A stretch of DNA of 64,000 bases from Falsigemmobacter intermedius (GTDB taxonomy: Bacteria; Pseudomonadota; Alphaproteobacteria; Rhodobacterales; Rhodobacteraceae), in the NCBI RefSeq assembly GCF_004054105.1, contig NZ_SBLC01000016.1:1-64000 (forward strand), written 5' to 3'. The translations under genes and the position numbers were made by a program. The notes below the pieces were generated by a model. The model searched no databases. It saw only the letters and a list, made by a program, of their open reading frames with translations, and was not told the DNA's origin. Positions 21,201-29,516 of the stretch are shown piece by piece (within the stretch, counting starts at the first letter, position 1; each line of letters opens with the position of its first letter).

Positions 21201-24200
21201 GATCTCGGGGATTTCGGCGGCGGTCAGCACGATTGATATCGGCGGCACCCTGACGCCGACGGAAGACAAAGAGCGCCGGGCCAAAGCGGCAGCGGTTGCA
21301 GAGACCCGCGCGGCCCTGGCTGCGGCGGGGGATGACAACGCCTCCGGCCTTGCGGGCGGAGCAGGTGCGAAAGACGCCCAGAGCGCGGGTCTGGCACGCA
21401 GCGCCGGGCTGAACCTCGACGGCAGCCTTGGCGCAGACAGCGCGAGGGTGGTGATCGGTGATGGCGCACAGATCAGCGGCCGCGATGTCTCACTCGGGGC
21501 CACGAGCCTGACGGATGTGACGCAAAACACCGGGGTTCTGGGCGTCGGCGGCATCGCGGGCGCGGCCAGCGGCACCGGCCTGATCCATGCAGGTGCAGGC
21601 GCACAGGTCACCGTGGGTGACGACAGCACCCTTGCTGCCACCCGCAGACTGACGCTCTCGGCCCATGAGGGGCAGGCGGCAGGCGGGATTTCGGCCACGG
21701 CGCATACCGTGGCCGGGGCCGGGATCGCCGCGCTTGGCGTCGGTGTGGCCCGGGTTGAGGTCACAGGTTCTGCCGGGGTGACGGTGGGGGCGAACAGCCA
21801 TCTCAGCGGGGGGCACAACAGCGATGCGGGCGAAGGGGTCTCCCTTTCGGCGCTGCGCGATTTGGCGGCAACGCTGGAGGTGGCGAACCACGCATCCGGT
21901 GGCTTTGTGGGCATTGGTGCGGCGGTGGCCCATGTCAGCGACCGTGGCCTTGTGCGTATCCGCATCGGCGAGAGCGGGGCTGAGGGCAGCCTCTCGGGCG
22001 GTCAGATCCGCGTCACCGCGCGCAATGCCGCCCGTCAGTCCGTCACGGCAGAGGCCGGGGCAGGCGGGGCCTATCTGGGGGCCAGCGGTGTGGATGCCCG
22101 TGCCATTGCGGCTTCGGTGACCGAGACCTCGGCGCTTGGCGTGACGATCTCGGGGGATGAGGTTTCGCTGATCACGAAAGCGACCCCGGATGTCTCGGCA
22201 GAGGCGAAGGGCAAGGCGCTTGGCGCGGTTGCGACCGGAGTTTCGCTGGCGCGGGCTGAGCTTTCGGCGAAAGTAACGGCTGATTTTGAGGGGGCGATCC
22301 GCGCAGGCTCGATCCTGATTGAGACGGCCCTGCGCGGCGAAGGCGCCAGCGCCACGGCCAGCTCTTCGGCAGGTGGCGTGGGGGCCGGCGGCGGCGCGGA
22401 TGCCACGGCGAAAGGCGGCTATCTCGTTGCGGCCACTCTGCGCGGCGATATGGTGGCCAGCGGCGGCGATCTGAGCATCAATACCCTGGCTGAGGGGCTG
22501 CGCTTCAAAGCCATCGGCGATGGCAAAGCCGGGGGCGTGGTCGCCGCCGGGGCGGTCACCGCCTTCGCCGGTCAGCAAGCGGGCGAGCAGGCGGAGGTCA
22601 GCCTGACCCTCGACGGGCTGAAGACCGGCGATCTTCTGCTGGCGCGGGATGGGCTGCGGATCAACACGCTGAACGCGCCGGGCTATACCACGCGGGTCAG
22701 CGCCGGCTCTCAGGGCGTCTTTGCCGGATCGGCAGCGGCTGCGGAAACCCAAAGCCGGATCAGCACCTCGGCGCTGATCGGCACTCTTGGCGGGGCTTTC
22801 ACCCTGTCGGGACGCGATTTCTCGCTGGTCACGGCAAGCCGTCCGGATCTGCTGGCCTATGTCAGCTCCACCACCGCCAATCTGGCGGGGGCATCAGGCG
22901 CGCGGCAGACCACCGGCGTCAGCATCGCGCAGAGCCTGCGGCTGGGCGCGGGCACGACCGTGACGGCACAGCGCAGCGCCGATCTGGCCTCGGTCAGCCG
23001 CATCACGCGTGGTGCGCTGAACGGCGAGGCCACGATTTATGGCGGCTCGGGCGGTCTGGCAGGGGGCGCTGCGGTCCGATCGACGGTTACCACCTCGGTC
23101 GACAACCAGTTCACGGTTGAGAACGGTGCGACGGTTGAGATGGGTGCCGCCGCCGGTCTTGAGGGCGTGCTGTCGCTGGCGGCGCTGAATGAATATGACA
23201 TTCTCGACCGCGCAGAGCTTCATGCCGATGGCGGTATCGCCATCCCGAAAGCCGAGATTGAAATCACCTCCAGCCGCTCGGATGCGATCCTGAGCATCCA
23301 GGACGCAGAGCTTTACTCCAATGCGGGGCTCCGGCTTTCGGCGGGCAATCAGGTCAAAATTCTCGCCTATGCCAATGTCTCGACGACCGGCCTTGCGGGT
23401 GCGGCCTCGGGCAGCACCCGGGCGGATTTCACCGGAAATGCGAAGGTCCAGCTTGCCTCCGGAGCGCGCCTCTTTGCGGCGCAGGATGTGGAACTCCTGG
23501 CAGGCTATGCGCGTGGTCAGCTGCAAACCTTTGATCTGCAGGCGGAAACGCGGCTTTACAACAAAACCGCAGCGCCGATCAAAACCGACCCGGATGCCGA
23601 TGCCATTGCAAGGGATACCTCTCTGGTTGAGATTGCGGCAGGCGCGGATGTGAAGGCGGTGCGCGACATCGTCGTCGCGGCAGAGGGCGGCGACCGGACG
23701 GTGCGCGGCTTTGGGCGCGGCACCGATCTTTACCGCCAGGTCATGGCGGAAATCGCCTCAGCGGTCAGCGGAGTCTTTGGCGGCGATCCGGTCTCGCTCG
23801 ATATCCTTTCGGGGACCTCGGATGATCGCGGCAATCACGGGCTGCGCCTGAACGGCAATCTGCGCGCAGGGGCGCGCAACATCCAGGTGCTTTACTTCGA
23901 TGCGCAGAACAATGCGCATTACGGCCAGTATGCCAATGATCTGCTGGCCCATGCCCAGACCACCTGGGACACCGGCACCGGCACCGCCGCGACCAAAGCG
24001 CTGAGTGAGCGTCTGGCAGAGGTCGATGGCTGGCTCAGTGCCCCGGCTTTCGCGTCAAATGAGATCGCCCGGGCAGCCTGGACCATGGAGCGCGCGCGTC
24101 TGATCGCCGCGATTGATGAGATCCGCGGCGATGCCAACCGGGTGCAGATCACCGTGGGCGATATCCGCGCCTCGGCGGGCAATATCCACCTGCGCGGCAC

Positions 24201-27200
24201 CCATGTCGCCGGAAACGGCCGCCTTGTCGCGCCCGGCGACGCGCTGATTGAGATCAAAGCCACTCCTGGCAGCACCGCGACCCTCGCCGTCGGCAATCTG
24301 ACGATTGATAACTACGAAGGCGGCACCATCAGCTTCAACGGCACCCGTCTGCGCGACAATGCCATGCTGGCCGGGCTGTCGCAGGGCGGCACCGCGCCGA
24401 ACCTGACCCTCGTCAGCGCGGAAACCGATCCGGCAAAGCCTGTGATCCGTGTTGAGGCCGGCTCGGCCGAGGGGCGGCTTTTGCATCAGGGCGATGTCTT
24501 CAACCTGGGTGGTGAAGTCTGGTCCTCGGGCCGCGACGTCTCGATCTACCGCGAGATGCGGGCGGCGGATGTGAATATCGCCGGTGCGCGTTCGGTCTCG
24601 ATGGAATATCGCCCGGGCGTGCGTTCCACCGGCGGGGCAAACCCGGAAGACACCCATGCGGCCTATTTCACTTCGGTGGAAGCGGCAATCCGCGCGCGTG
24701 TGCGGGCGCTGAACCAGGGCTCTTCGGTCACCTATCGCACCGGAAGCCTGCTGATCCCGAGCTTCCGTCCGTCCAGCGCTAGCGAAACCGGCGGCATCTT
24801 CGCCAATTCGAGCATCTTCATCTCGGCGGATATGGTGAACGTCAACAGCACCATCCGCGCCGGGGTCGGGGCCTATGACATCACTCTGGGTGCAGGGCTG
24901 GATCAGGTGCTGCAATCGCTCAGCGGCAGCACGGATATTCTGCTTTATGATCCGGTCACCGGGGGCGGGCTGTCTTCGGCCATGGCGCATATCAGCAGCA
25001 ATGCCGCCATCTCCTGGGATCCGCTGGCCAAACGGATCAAAGTGGCGGATATCGTGGCGCTTGGCGGCGATGTGACCATCGTGGGCGACATCTTCTCGAC
25101 CGGAAACGGCCGGATTGAGGTGCTGGACGGCTTCAGCGCGCTCAATGTCGACAGCCGCTCGGCTTATACGCTTGAGCTGGGCCGGGTGATGATCGGCGGC
25201 GAACTCGACAGCGATGGCGTGGCCAAAGGCGCGACGGGCAAAATCTCGCTTTGGGATTACGACTACTCCCGCCCCGCCGGAAACCAGCTGGTTCTGCGCG
25301 AATTCACCCGCGAGGCGGGCGATGCACGGCAGTATACCTATGCCACCAAAGCGAACCGCGATTACATCTTCACCAGCGTCACCGAGACGAAAACCGTCGT
25401 CACCAAGCGCCGTGAAGAGCTGATCCTGGTTGGCGGTGTGGTGGATCGTGACAATACGATCACCAAAATCACCAATGAAACCGCGCCTTCCGTCAATGTG
25501 ATCGCCCAGGCGCCTTATCTCAGCGGCAGCCTCAGCGGGGCGGATTACGCCTATGCCGTCGAGGGCACGCTTCTGAGCCGCAGCGCCACCGAGAAAAGCG
25601 CCGAGAAAAAGACCCACGATTCCGTGCGCTGGTGGAAAGGCGGATCGGGCTACCGCCACTATACCTGGACGGAAACCCACACCACGGTTGAGCAGTTTGA
25701 GCACCGCGTGAAAGCCGATTACGCCATCGACATCCGCTTCAGCGGCTCGGATGCCATGGCGGGTGCGCAGACCATCGCGATCAATGCGGCCGGATCGGTG
25801 ATCTTTGGCGGGATCGTCAATAACTACGGCGGCACCGCGCAGGTCCGCTCGGACGCAGGCTCGATTACGGCGGGCAACCGCAATGTCGTGCTCTCCGGGC
25901 AGGCGATGGACTTCAGCGCCGCTGCGGGCAGCATCGGCAGCGCAGGCCAGGCTCTGAACCTTGCCCTGGTTGCGGGGCAGGCGGTCACGGCGCGGGCGGC
26001 GGATGGCATTCACCTGGCTTCGGCCCGCGGTGATCTGCTGGTCGGCGATATCACGACCTCGCGCTCGGATGCGCTGGTCTCCTCGGTCGGGGCGGTGTCG
26101 CTTTCGGCGCGGGGCAATCTGATCCAGCAGGCCGGGACCACCATTCGCGGCGGTGACATCACCGTAAGCTCGGCCACCGGCGGGATCGGCGGAACCGAGA
26201 GCCTGCGGATCGATCTGCAGGGGGCGGGACGTCTTTCGGCCACGGCGTCGGGCGATATCGACATCACCGAAACCGATGGCGATCTGCGCGTGGCGCGGGT
26301 GGTCTCCCAGGCCGGAGATGTGACCCTGCGCGCACCGACCGGGGCGATTACCGACGGGCTCGACGATGCCCGCAGCGATTTCCGCACCAATGCCGAACTC
26401 GCGCAGATCTGGCGCGATGAGCTGGGTCTGACCGTCTCGGGAGAGCGTACGGATGCGATGATCGCCGCCTATGAGGCAGAGCGCGAGCGGATGTACCGCG
26501 ACTATTGGGACGCCCGCGACAAAGCCGGCGCCCTGCCGGGTGACTTCACCCCCACCGAGGAAACCGTTCTCGGCTGGGACCAGCAGCGGGCCGATCTGCG
26601 CGCCCGCGGGCTGAGCACCGATGCGCTTGAGGCGGAAATCGCCGCCTGGACCGCAGAGCGTCAGGCCTTCTGGCGCAGCCTTGACGGCGAAACGGCGCGC
26701 CAGACCGGCTATACCTATACCGCCGGGGCTGCGGAGCGCGAGGCGATCACCACTGCTGCGCTCTTTGATCAGGACCAGATGCTGCGGTCGATCTCGGCGG
26801 CGGTGGTGCGGCGGAACACCTCCACCCAGGACAGCAATGAGAGCAGCAATGTCACGGCCTTTGGCTCGATCTCGCTCCTGGCGCGGGATGGGGTTGGCCA
26901 GGATCTCGACGATGTTGTGATTGATGTGACGCAGACGATCAGCAATGAGGATCTGCTGCTTCTGAGCCGTGCGCTGGCCCATAACGTCACCTTTGACAAA
27001 GAGGCAGGCACCATCCGTCTGCGCCGCTTCGATGATCTGAATGTGGCGATGACCGGCGGGCGCGACGCGCTGAGCGGTCTGGGCAGCGGTGTGCTGACCG
27101 TCTCGTCGCAGACTGCCGGGCGCAGCGTCTTTATCGGTGCCGACCACGGTCTGCGCCTTGGCACGATCACTTCGGCGGGCGGTGTGACGCTTCGCGCCGG

Positions 27201-29490
27201 GGGGGCGATCACCGGCAGCCGGACCAGTGGCACGGATATCACCGCTGCGGGCGATCTGGTGCTGGAAAGCGCCGAGGCCGACATCGGCACGCAGGAACGT
27301 CGTCTGAGTGTCGAGGTCACCAACAACGGCCGGGCCAACCTGCGGGCGAAGGGCGACATCCGCCTTGCGGCCCAGGGTGCCCTGACCCTGGCGGAGGTTT
27401 ACTCCCAGGCAACGGCGGATCTCTTTGCCACCGGGGCGATCACGGATGCTTTTGCAACGGCAACCCCGCGGATCGTGGCACGCAACATCCTGCTGAGCGG
27501 CAGCTCAATCGGCACGCTGTCGCAGGCGCTCGGTCTTGAGCTGGAGCGTGACGGCACCGGGGCCCTCGGCACCCTGAGCCTTGCGGCGACGGCAGCCGAT
27601 CTGCGGGTGGCGCTTTATGAAGATGCGCGGATCGCTTCGGCAACGGCGGCAGGCGATCTGTCGGTGCTGGCCCATGCCGATCTCTCTCTGGCCGGTGCCA
27701 TGGCAACGCCGGGTCGGATGGATCTGACGGTGACCGGTGATCTGAGTGTTGAGGCCGCAGATCCCGCCGGACATCTGAGCCTGCGCGATCTGACGCTCTC
27801 AGCCGCCTCTGTCGGAGCAACCGGCGCACCGCTGGGGATCCGTCAGACCGGACAGGGCGGGCTGGTCAGCCTGACCACCACGGCGGGCACTGCACGGGCG
27901 GAACTCCTCAGCAGCACCCGTCTGTCGCTGCTGTCACTGGCCACCGGGGGCGAGATTCTCGCCGCCGCTGATCTGGCGCTGGTGGGCGCGGATGTCATCC
28001 GCTTCGGGGCGCAGGATCTCAGCCTTGATCTGCGCGGCGCGCTTGATCTCAGCGCGGCGACGGGGGTGGATATCTCGGGCTCGCGTCTGCGGCTGACGGC
28101 CGCCGGGGATGTGGGCCGGGGCGCGCAGCGCCTTGAGACCGCGCTTGATGTCCTGACCGCTCAGGTCGGGGGAGAGCTGCATGTCACCGATGCGGGCGAT
28201 CTGCTGACCGAAGCGCTGAGCGCGGGTCGCGTGCTGGATCTTCTGGTCCTCAATGACCTGACCCTCGGCGGCGCGATGCGGGCCTCGCAGGTGGTGATGA
28301 CGGCCAACCGTCATCTGAACATCGGCGCAGCCCCCGTTACGGCGGAAGAGCTGCAACTCTTTGCGCTGAGCGGCACGATCGCCGGTCTTGCCGGCAGCAG
28401 CGCGCAGATCACCACGCCCAGCCTTGGCAGCCTGACGGCCTATGCGGCGGGTGCGGTGGATCTGACCGGCACCGCCGGGCTGAACATCCGCTACGCCATC
28501 GCAGGCACCGACCTGCGGCTGCGGGCGGCGGCGGGCGATCTGACCGCTTCGGCCCTGCAGGGACGCAACCTGACCCATCTGACCGCCAGCGGCGATGTGG
28601 CGGTGACCGCGATTGGCACCGGCCATGTGACCGGAGCGGATCAGAGCGGCTTTGGCCTGGCGGCGCTGCCTGCCTACGGGCGGCAGGATCTGCAAAGCGT
28701 CGGGCTGCTCGATGTGACGGCGGGTGGCGCGGTCACCCTTGGCCTCGCGCGGGCCGGGACGGTTCAGATGACCTCCGACCGCATTGATGCGGTGCTGACC
28801 GCCGCACAGCCGAACGGCCATATCGATGCGACCGTGCGTGACAATGGCGACACCCTCGGCCCCGTCACCCGCATTGAAACCGTGGCGGGCCAGGACATCG
28901 GCGATCCGAATGCGGCCGATCTGGCGGGGCTTCGCCAGGGGCTGGACCGTAACCTGCGTGATCAGAGCTCGATCTTCTTTGACGGGCCGGTCAGCCAGGA
29001 TGCCGTTCTGGTGCACCGCGGCAATCAGGTGCAATTCGCCGAGCAGGACGCGCAGCTTGACCAGCGCGTCATCCGCGGCGATGAGCATCTGCGCCTGAGC
29101 CGGGTCTTTGCGGGCATCGACGGCTCGGTGCAGCTTGAACTCTGGCTGGGTCCGCAGGCGCGGGTCAATGTGGACCTCGGCGAAGGCTCTGTGCTGGCGG
29201 CAGATCCGGTTCTGGCGCTGGAGACGCGCCGGGCAGGCTTTGTGCTCAACGGCCGCGAGGTGCTCTCAGAGGAGACCGCACGCGGTCTGACCGAGCGTCT
29301 GAGCCTGCTGGCCACCGGCGGCAGTTTCCTGCCGCAGTGGAGCGCGGGTGAAAGCGATGTCAGCGGCCCGGATGCTCAGGGGCAGCCCCTGCTGCAATTC
29401 CGCCTCGCGCCGGGCTGGCAGAGCTTCCGTCGCGGTCTTGACCGCGCGCCGCTGATCCTTGGATCGGTGAAAGGCGCAGATCAGGGTTAA
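12211..29490 (+). CDS. Giant TpsA filamentous adhesin/exoprotein (5759 aa)
   Basis: This is the substrate of the TpsB transporter and one of the longest ORFs expected in such a genome. Residues 1-43 form a long signal region ending QIAPAWADA. A TPS secretion domain (about 65-180) follows with YDTFNLATGDSVNF and GGDIYFVTPGGFVLGENG. The passenger is beta-helix-like, with glycine/alanine-rich repeats that run at about 53 residues between nt 17150 and 19610, and less regular beta-helical repeats to about residue 5600. I find no cysteine. Charged, probably helical inserts interrupt the repeats near residues 490-573, 1028-1137, 2117-2193, 3014-3077, 3907-3970, 4367-4510 and 4711-4867. No CdiA-type VENN motif or toxin-like end is seen. 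It resembles large LktA-type filamentous adhesins; surface adhesion or biofilm function is inferred. Start: ATG 12211 with TGGAG at 12199-12203. Confidence 0.9.
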   Translation: MTNALQDRPVLVSGLRATLRRGVSALAIASVISGQIAPAWADAASVITGTGAYDAGISTSTAGGQSVFDITGQKAGSPGSSTDVMVYDTFNLATGDSVNFRLNQNSSRIVNIMEGNAGVAIDGAVRSFEYGATSVGGDIYFVTPGGFVLGENGSVQAGRLVVTTPTAGYRDDMIDSLGSGPHLKSFEGYVDDIDAGNEEMGNGAIEIRGRIEARALSLRAGARMLLNGQVTVSGAGGTDSGQPVTAVNTGDVKRAAGVVVRDGVVSLRAAGDLTIGGNITATNGATGGAAITAQAKDITLKLDQPNSALVAGADGASRPGFIIMFAEDSLLAERAVKLEAMGAGGLVWLGADEITLGQGGSGTGDGTLGGSAGGTVMLEGGELKILGGFTTGGAQVLAEAGRIDIDGSLTTSGGDVIAKGRDIRMNGGTIDTTAPGGSGLIALVAEHSNIDQAWPISVRDAEAKVTLAGATLKGGAIVVYAVARSGTGTNLDDAAALLESEERLARLQDAFFNSFGSQTVIIPADGDTPEQEVTTSALSDILEGLIDAGVDAAQNASFSALKALAAQLVVSIPINEAKASVTITDSTITSDGTRGAAGLTRQNGKTNWAEGERARDAAITNDGLVSDVWSLSAPAILGTKRLTLPADWNGPNAETPASQVGAPREDVYIRAHAETMVETKPGALLPVPVSALGAYSKTRATVQITGATEITSARDLALRSTVRDAMAVDFKGAKIGGLTLALNVTVQEVENQLLVDAKKISAGGRAIFEAKTVRSHETSVAAAAGDSDWLAVALNVGLSSNHTEAAVNVRPGTSGDRSTGGLHAGGGVDLTAQTLYLANSRVTEATVSENNPTTAVVTKNPHIEPLISGMTKAIKRNLGMDANSQPKTLGLGFGIDVNAFQDDTFASLNGGYHDLENGGDYRAFATPGAVTLSGVQDLNLRSSLDYRTTTALSGPVRRAVSRMGDFGFVLKRKADLLGLSYDQLIGQHTDGIFAAGALSYLGSRTEAELGGNVKGGTVSVSATTDLGSLTEALSGLWDSVQEWRDYAGRLETLKGLPAQVLSDAPEDQDSDAPGQASAVLDTQPEMPDLMDYLLSGLTPTSGVISAGTRTPKPTSNPGIPVDDKAQNSAMGLSLNAFMTNAQTAARILDGAVIATEGDVSVHAAETSAMIFGNNFLPTHNPFASDGPATALGGTLGAEVNRGSISTTVGRAQIEARDLNVTALNDRFMGQLVYAGRGGREKGISLSLGANVTLKDTTALVSGNARIDLDRDLKIEAKDDTINLAVAAGLSGATAAGSGTPATAVGGAVIVNYMERDVYAGIGYRKGEVADGTGYVTAAGAASIAALNNALDIGVAAAGAVTAETAAPPQTPGSGGGAKDDSILMSLNPLVGDDVVEKMMLLEDIDFFDDLNTDETSEVGSQKTGLSLAGSGVANIIASNSTRSEIAAGSKLTSGGNLQVSALNNGLTIGASGAVSVALQTQNGADVLAGALSITLGFRDVSAKLGGEILSENGTITVQAKDESHTVNVAVGGAGTSKGDKAIAGSVAMNLLMGETLVDVNGARLEAGQKIDLLAADSSWQLAVGGAIAVNMSADQGLGFGIGVASNNYNRHALVRLRNAAQLTAADIAVEAGFNARLYGFGISAGAGKTGAAGSASVNTIVADARVEIGDSPAAQTRVALKALNSLKITARDEAQIWALAGALAFGRQNAVGAAGAVNVITGKTLVKIDNALLEGRIPAATAEVPDPYAAASVELLARGNSKIRSLGVAGAAGLDGTAVGAGITVNTVVADAGIAMTGSVVRGAESFTADAKSKRDIQSIAGAAAAGGKGAAGAALAVNLILSNDTTTVINGNDITASAVTAKAVAEGKIRSASVAIGASTGSAVAGSVSVNVITGNTRADIRGGTIRDAQSVAQIAEDDQTIKVIAGNAAVGTGGAGVGVAIAANVIAQGTFAKGSYALTGAGAPDLSASAVNRAHIAAIGATVAGGSTTGVGVSAAVGDIGNRTEATLDTDAVSAGDITVNASNNSQIDILGGAAGVGMGGAGVGAAVSLAMIHDTTYAGLDASRLTSSGDLSVTAYKEGNIKAAAIGIAAGSGAGVGASVVFTMIGRESTVDGLAEAHSFDPDAPEGQASTTTSARGDADATKSMIMADLASNAGAAGDGRLDQALGSANGRIADDVTEAKLRLQQAGEFGNILVRAEDKATISSLAGSAAAGGAAGVGAGLTVNLMFGATKSGLELASGRSLAGSVSVLALQTGRINTHAYAFGGGGSAGVAGALNVNVMQRGLLTEVKGNGATLATNAADVTAAADQTGVVDSIAGVLAFGGAAGVSAAISVSYVNDSAATAVRDVAFDTRETGIADLTRAGKVTLRAGSDLEVMGSAASAGVAAGAGISGAVVVNVGAGEVSNTSRNTTIHARDLDILTLGDRNFTAYSGVLAGGFAGIGLATSVNTAGVKVTSRHDGLTAKLGGHGRLESSAEAGFGGLAVGLSGGAVAVVGTAIANTSKSEVVTELTAADVVARGNLDVSSDLKAFITIDGGDDSRVGAVTGGAAVGGLSGAGAAVAVNVFKGKAETRIGDQSRLAALGDDGRLAVEAARGLRIRADSAASVSSATIMAASGIGAATGAISTVVLQDAARVLIGDLNQDGLTSGRVVLNEQADPQLRNDLGYDQGSTTRGHAAQDSVIAATSNAEIAANVGSVAAGLGAGGAAISVVVAENEAKVRLGGAVIGANRDVEISALSDTRIGGSTAGAAAGVGAGASTVSTRFFASRASVDLLGTDVLPRPTETPGTPVGDLRITAQTRAENTAKTGAFSAAAVGGSGAVSVTQSDSSAVIRVDSIRGLIATEEMDGTEEAVLNSNLHAAVNTTLLADNLLEIAADTMGGSGGVFGGTSVVSQTLIAGSEAAVRIGADQSLEAGGDLSIRAKDRLESHTRTGAISAAGLAATGIAVDVQRFETTSEVSIGRGASLIAGGDVVLSAQSSRDIDVGVSAGSAAGISGISAAVSTIDIGGTLTPTEDKERRAKAAAVAETRAALAAAGDDNASGLAGGAGAKDAQSAGLARSAGLNLDGSLGADSARVVIGDGAQISGRDVSLGATSLTDVTQNTGVLGVGGIAGAASGTGLIHAGAGAQVTVGDDSTLAATRRLTLSAHEGQAAGGISATAHTVAGAGIAALGVGVARVEVTGSAGVTVGANSHLSGGHNSDAGEGVSLSALRDLAATLEVANHASGGFVGIGAAVAHVSDRGLVRIRIGESGAEGSLSGGQIRVTARNAARQSVTAEAGAGGAYLGASGVDARAIAASVTETSALGVTISGDEVSLITKATPDVSAEAKGKALGAVATGVSLARAELSAKVTADFEGAIRAGSILIETALRGEGASATASSSAGGVGAGGGADATAKGGYLVAATLRGDMVASGGDLSINTLAEGLRFKAIGDGKAGGVVAAGAVTAFAGQQAGEQAEVSLTLDGLKTGDLLLARDGLRINTLNAPGYTTRVSAGSQGVFAGSAAAAETQSRISTSALIGTLGGAFTLSGRDFSLVTASRPDLLAYVSSTTANLAGASGARQTTGVSIAQSLRLGAGTTVTAQRSADLASVSRITRGALNGEATIYGGSGGLAGGAAVRSTVTTSVDNQFTVENGATVEMGAAAGLEGVLSLAALNEYDILDRAELHADGGIAIPKAEIEITSSRSDAILSIQDAELYSNAGLRLSAGNQVKILAYANVSTTGLAGAASGSTRADFTGNAKVQLASGARLFAAQDVELLAGYARGQLQTFDLQAETRLYNKTAAPIKTDPDADAIARDTSLVEIAAGADVKAVRDIVVAAEGGDRTVRGFGRGTDLYRQVMAEIASAVSGVFGGDPVSLDILSGTSDDRGNHGLRLNGNLRAGARNIQVLYFDAQNNAHYGQYANDLLAHAQTTWDTGTGTAATKALSERLAEVDGWLSAPAFASNEIARAAWTMERARLIAAIDEIRGDANRVQITVGDIRASAGNIHLRGTHVAGNGRLVAPGDALIEIKATPGSTATLAVGNLTIDNYEGGTISFNGTRLRDNAMLAGLSQGGTAPNLTLVSAETDPAKPVIRVEAGSAEGRLLHQGDVFNLGGEVWSSGRDVSIYREMRAADVNIAGARSVSMEYRPGVRSTGGANPEDTHAAYFTSVEAAIRARVRALNQGSSVTYRTGSLLIPSFRPSSASETGGIFANSSIFISADMVNVNSTIRAGVGAYDITLGAGLDQVLQSLSGSTDILLYDPVTGGGLSSAMAHISSNAAISWDPLAKRIKVADIVALGGDVTIVGDIFSTGNGRIEVLDGFSALNVDSRSAYTLELGRVMIGGELDSDGVAKGATGKISLWDYDYSRPAGNQLVLREFTREAGDARQYTYATKANRDYIFTSVTETKTVVTKRREELILVGGVVDRDNTITKITNETAPSVNVIAQAPYLSGSLSGADYAYAVEGTLLSRSATEKSAEKKTHDSVRWWKGGSGYRHYTWTETHTTVEQFEHRVKADYAIDIRFSGSDAMAGAQTIAINAAGSVIFGGIVNNYGGTAQVRSDAGSITAGNRNVVLSGQAMDFSAAAGSIGSAGQALNLALVAGQAVTARAADGIHLASARGDLLVGDITTSRSDALVSSVGAVSLSARGNLIQQAGTTIRGGDITVSSATGGIGGTESLRIDLQGAGRLSATASGDIDITETDGDLRVARVVSQAGDVTLRAPTGAITDGLDDARSDFRTNAELAQIWRDELGLTVSGERTDAMIAAYEAERERMYRDYWDARDKAGALPGDFTPTEETVLGWDQQRADLRARGLSTDALEAEIAAWTAERQAFWRSLDGETARQTGYTYTAGAAEREAITTAALFDQDQMLRSISAAVVRRNTSTQDSNESSNVTAFGSISLLARDGVGQDLDDVVIDVTQTISNEDLLLLSRALAHNVTFDKEAGTIRLRRFDDLNVAMTGGRDALSGLGSGVLTVSSQTAGRSVFIGADHGLRLGTITSAGGVTLRAGGAITGSRTSGTDITAAGDLVLESAEADIGTQERRLSVEVTNNGRANLRAKGDIRLAAQGALTLAEVYSQATADLFATGAITDAFATATPRIVARNILLSGSSIGTLSQALGLELERDGTGALGTLSLAATAADLRVALYEDARIASATAAGDLSVLAHADLSLAGAMATPGRMDLTVTGDLSVEAADPAGHLSLRDLTLSAASVGATGAPLGIRQTGQGGLVSLTTTAGTARAELLSSTRLSLLSLATGGEILAAADLALVGADVIRFGAQDLSLDLRGALDLSAATGVDISGSRLRLTAAGDVGRGAQRLETALDVLTAQVGGELHVTDAGDLLTEALSAGRVLDLLVLNDLTLGGAMRASQVVMTANRHLNIGAAPVTAEELQLFALSGTIAGLAGSSAQITTPSLGSLTAYAAGAVDLTGTAGLNIRYAIAGTDLRLRAAAGDLTASALQGRNLTHLTASGDVAVTAIGTGHVTGADQSGFGLAALPAYGRQDLQSVGLLDVTAGGAVTLGLARAGTVQMTSDRIDAVLTAAQPNGHIDATVRDNGDTLGPVTRIETVAGQDIGDPNAADLAGLRQGLDRNLRDQSSIFFDGPVSQDAVLVHRGNQVQFAEQDAQLDQRVIRGDEHLRLSRVFAGIDGSVQLELWLGPQARVNVDLGEGSVLAADPVLALETRRAGFVLNGREVLSEETARGLTERLSLLATGGSFLPQWSAGESDVSGPDAQGQPLLQFRLAPGWQSFRRGLDRAPLILGSVKGADQG
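17150..19610 (+). repeat. Degenerate ~159-bp (53-aa) coding repeats in tpsA
   Basis: A core resembling G-V-G-A-A-V-S-V-N-V-I recurs with near-constant spacing. Its Asn or equivalent codon falls at 17362, 17566, 17725, 17884 and 18046, then about every 159-165 bp to 19570. One gap of about 366 bp coincides with a charged insert (18560-18790). The DNA copies are diverged, so these are protein-level repeats, not a recent tandem expansion. Similar units continue less regularly on both sides (about 14400-23100). Confidence 0.7.
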
Positions 29491-29516
29491 GCCGCAACCA
29501 CAGATTGAACTGAAGG

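Noticed and set aside
16800-23100. Regular repeats considered as a CRISPR or DNA-level satellite
   Set aside because: Units are about 159 bp, diverged at DNA level, in frame and protein-coding.
24055-27147. Minus-strand open frame of 1030 codons inside tpsA
   Set aside because: It is the shadow of a GC-rich, repeat-rich gene; its translation is His/Arg-rich without domains, and tpsA on the plus strand has clear family features.
28900-29490. Possible contact-dependent toxin domain at the TpsA C terminus
   Set aside because: No VENN or similar pre-toxin motif, no nuclease-like residues, and no small immunity gene before the terminator at 29517.
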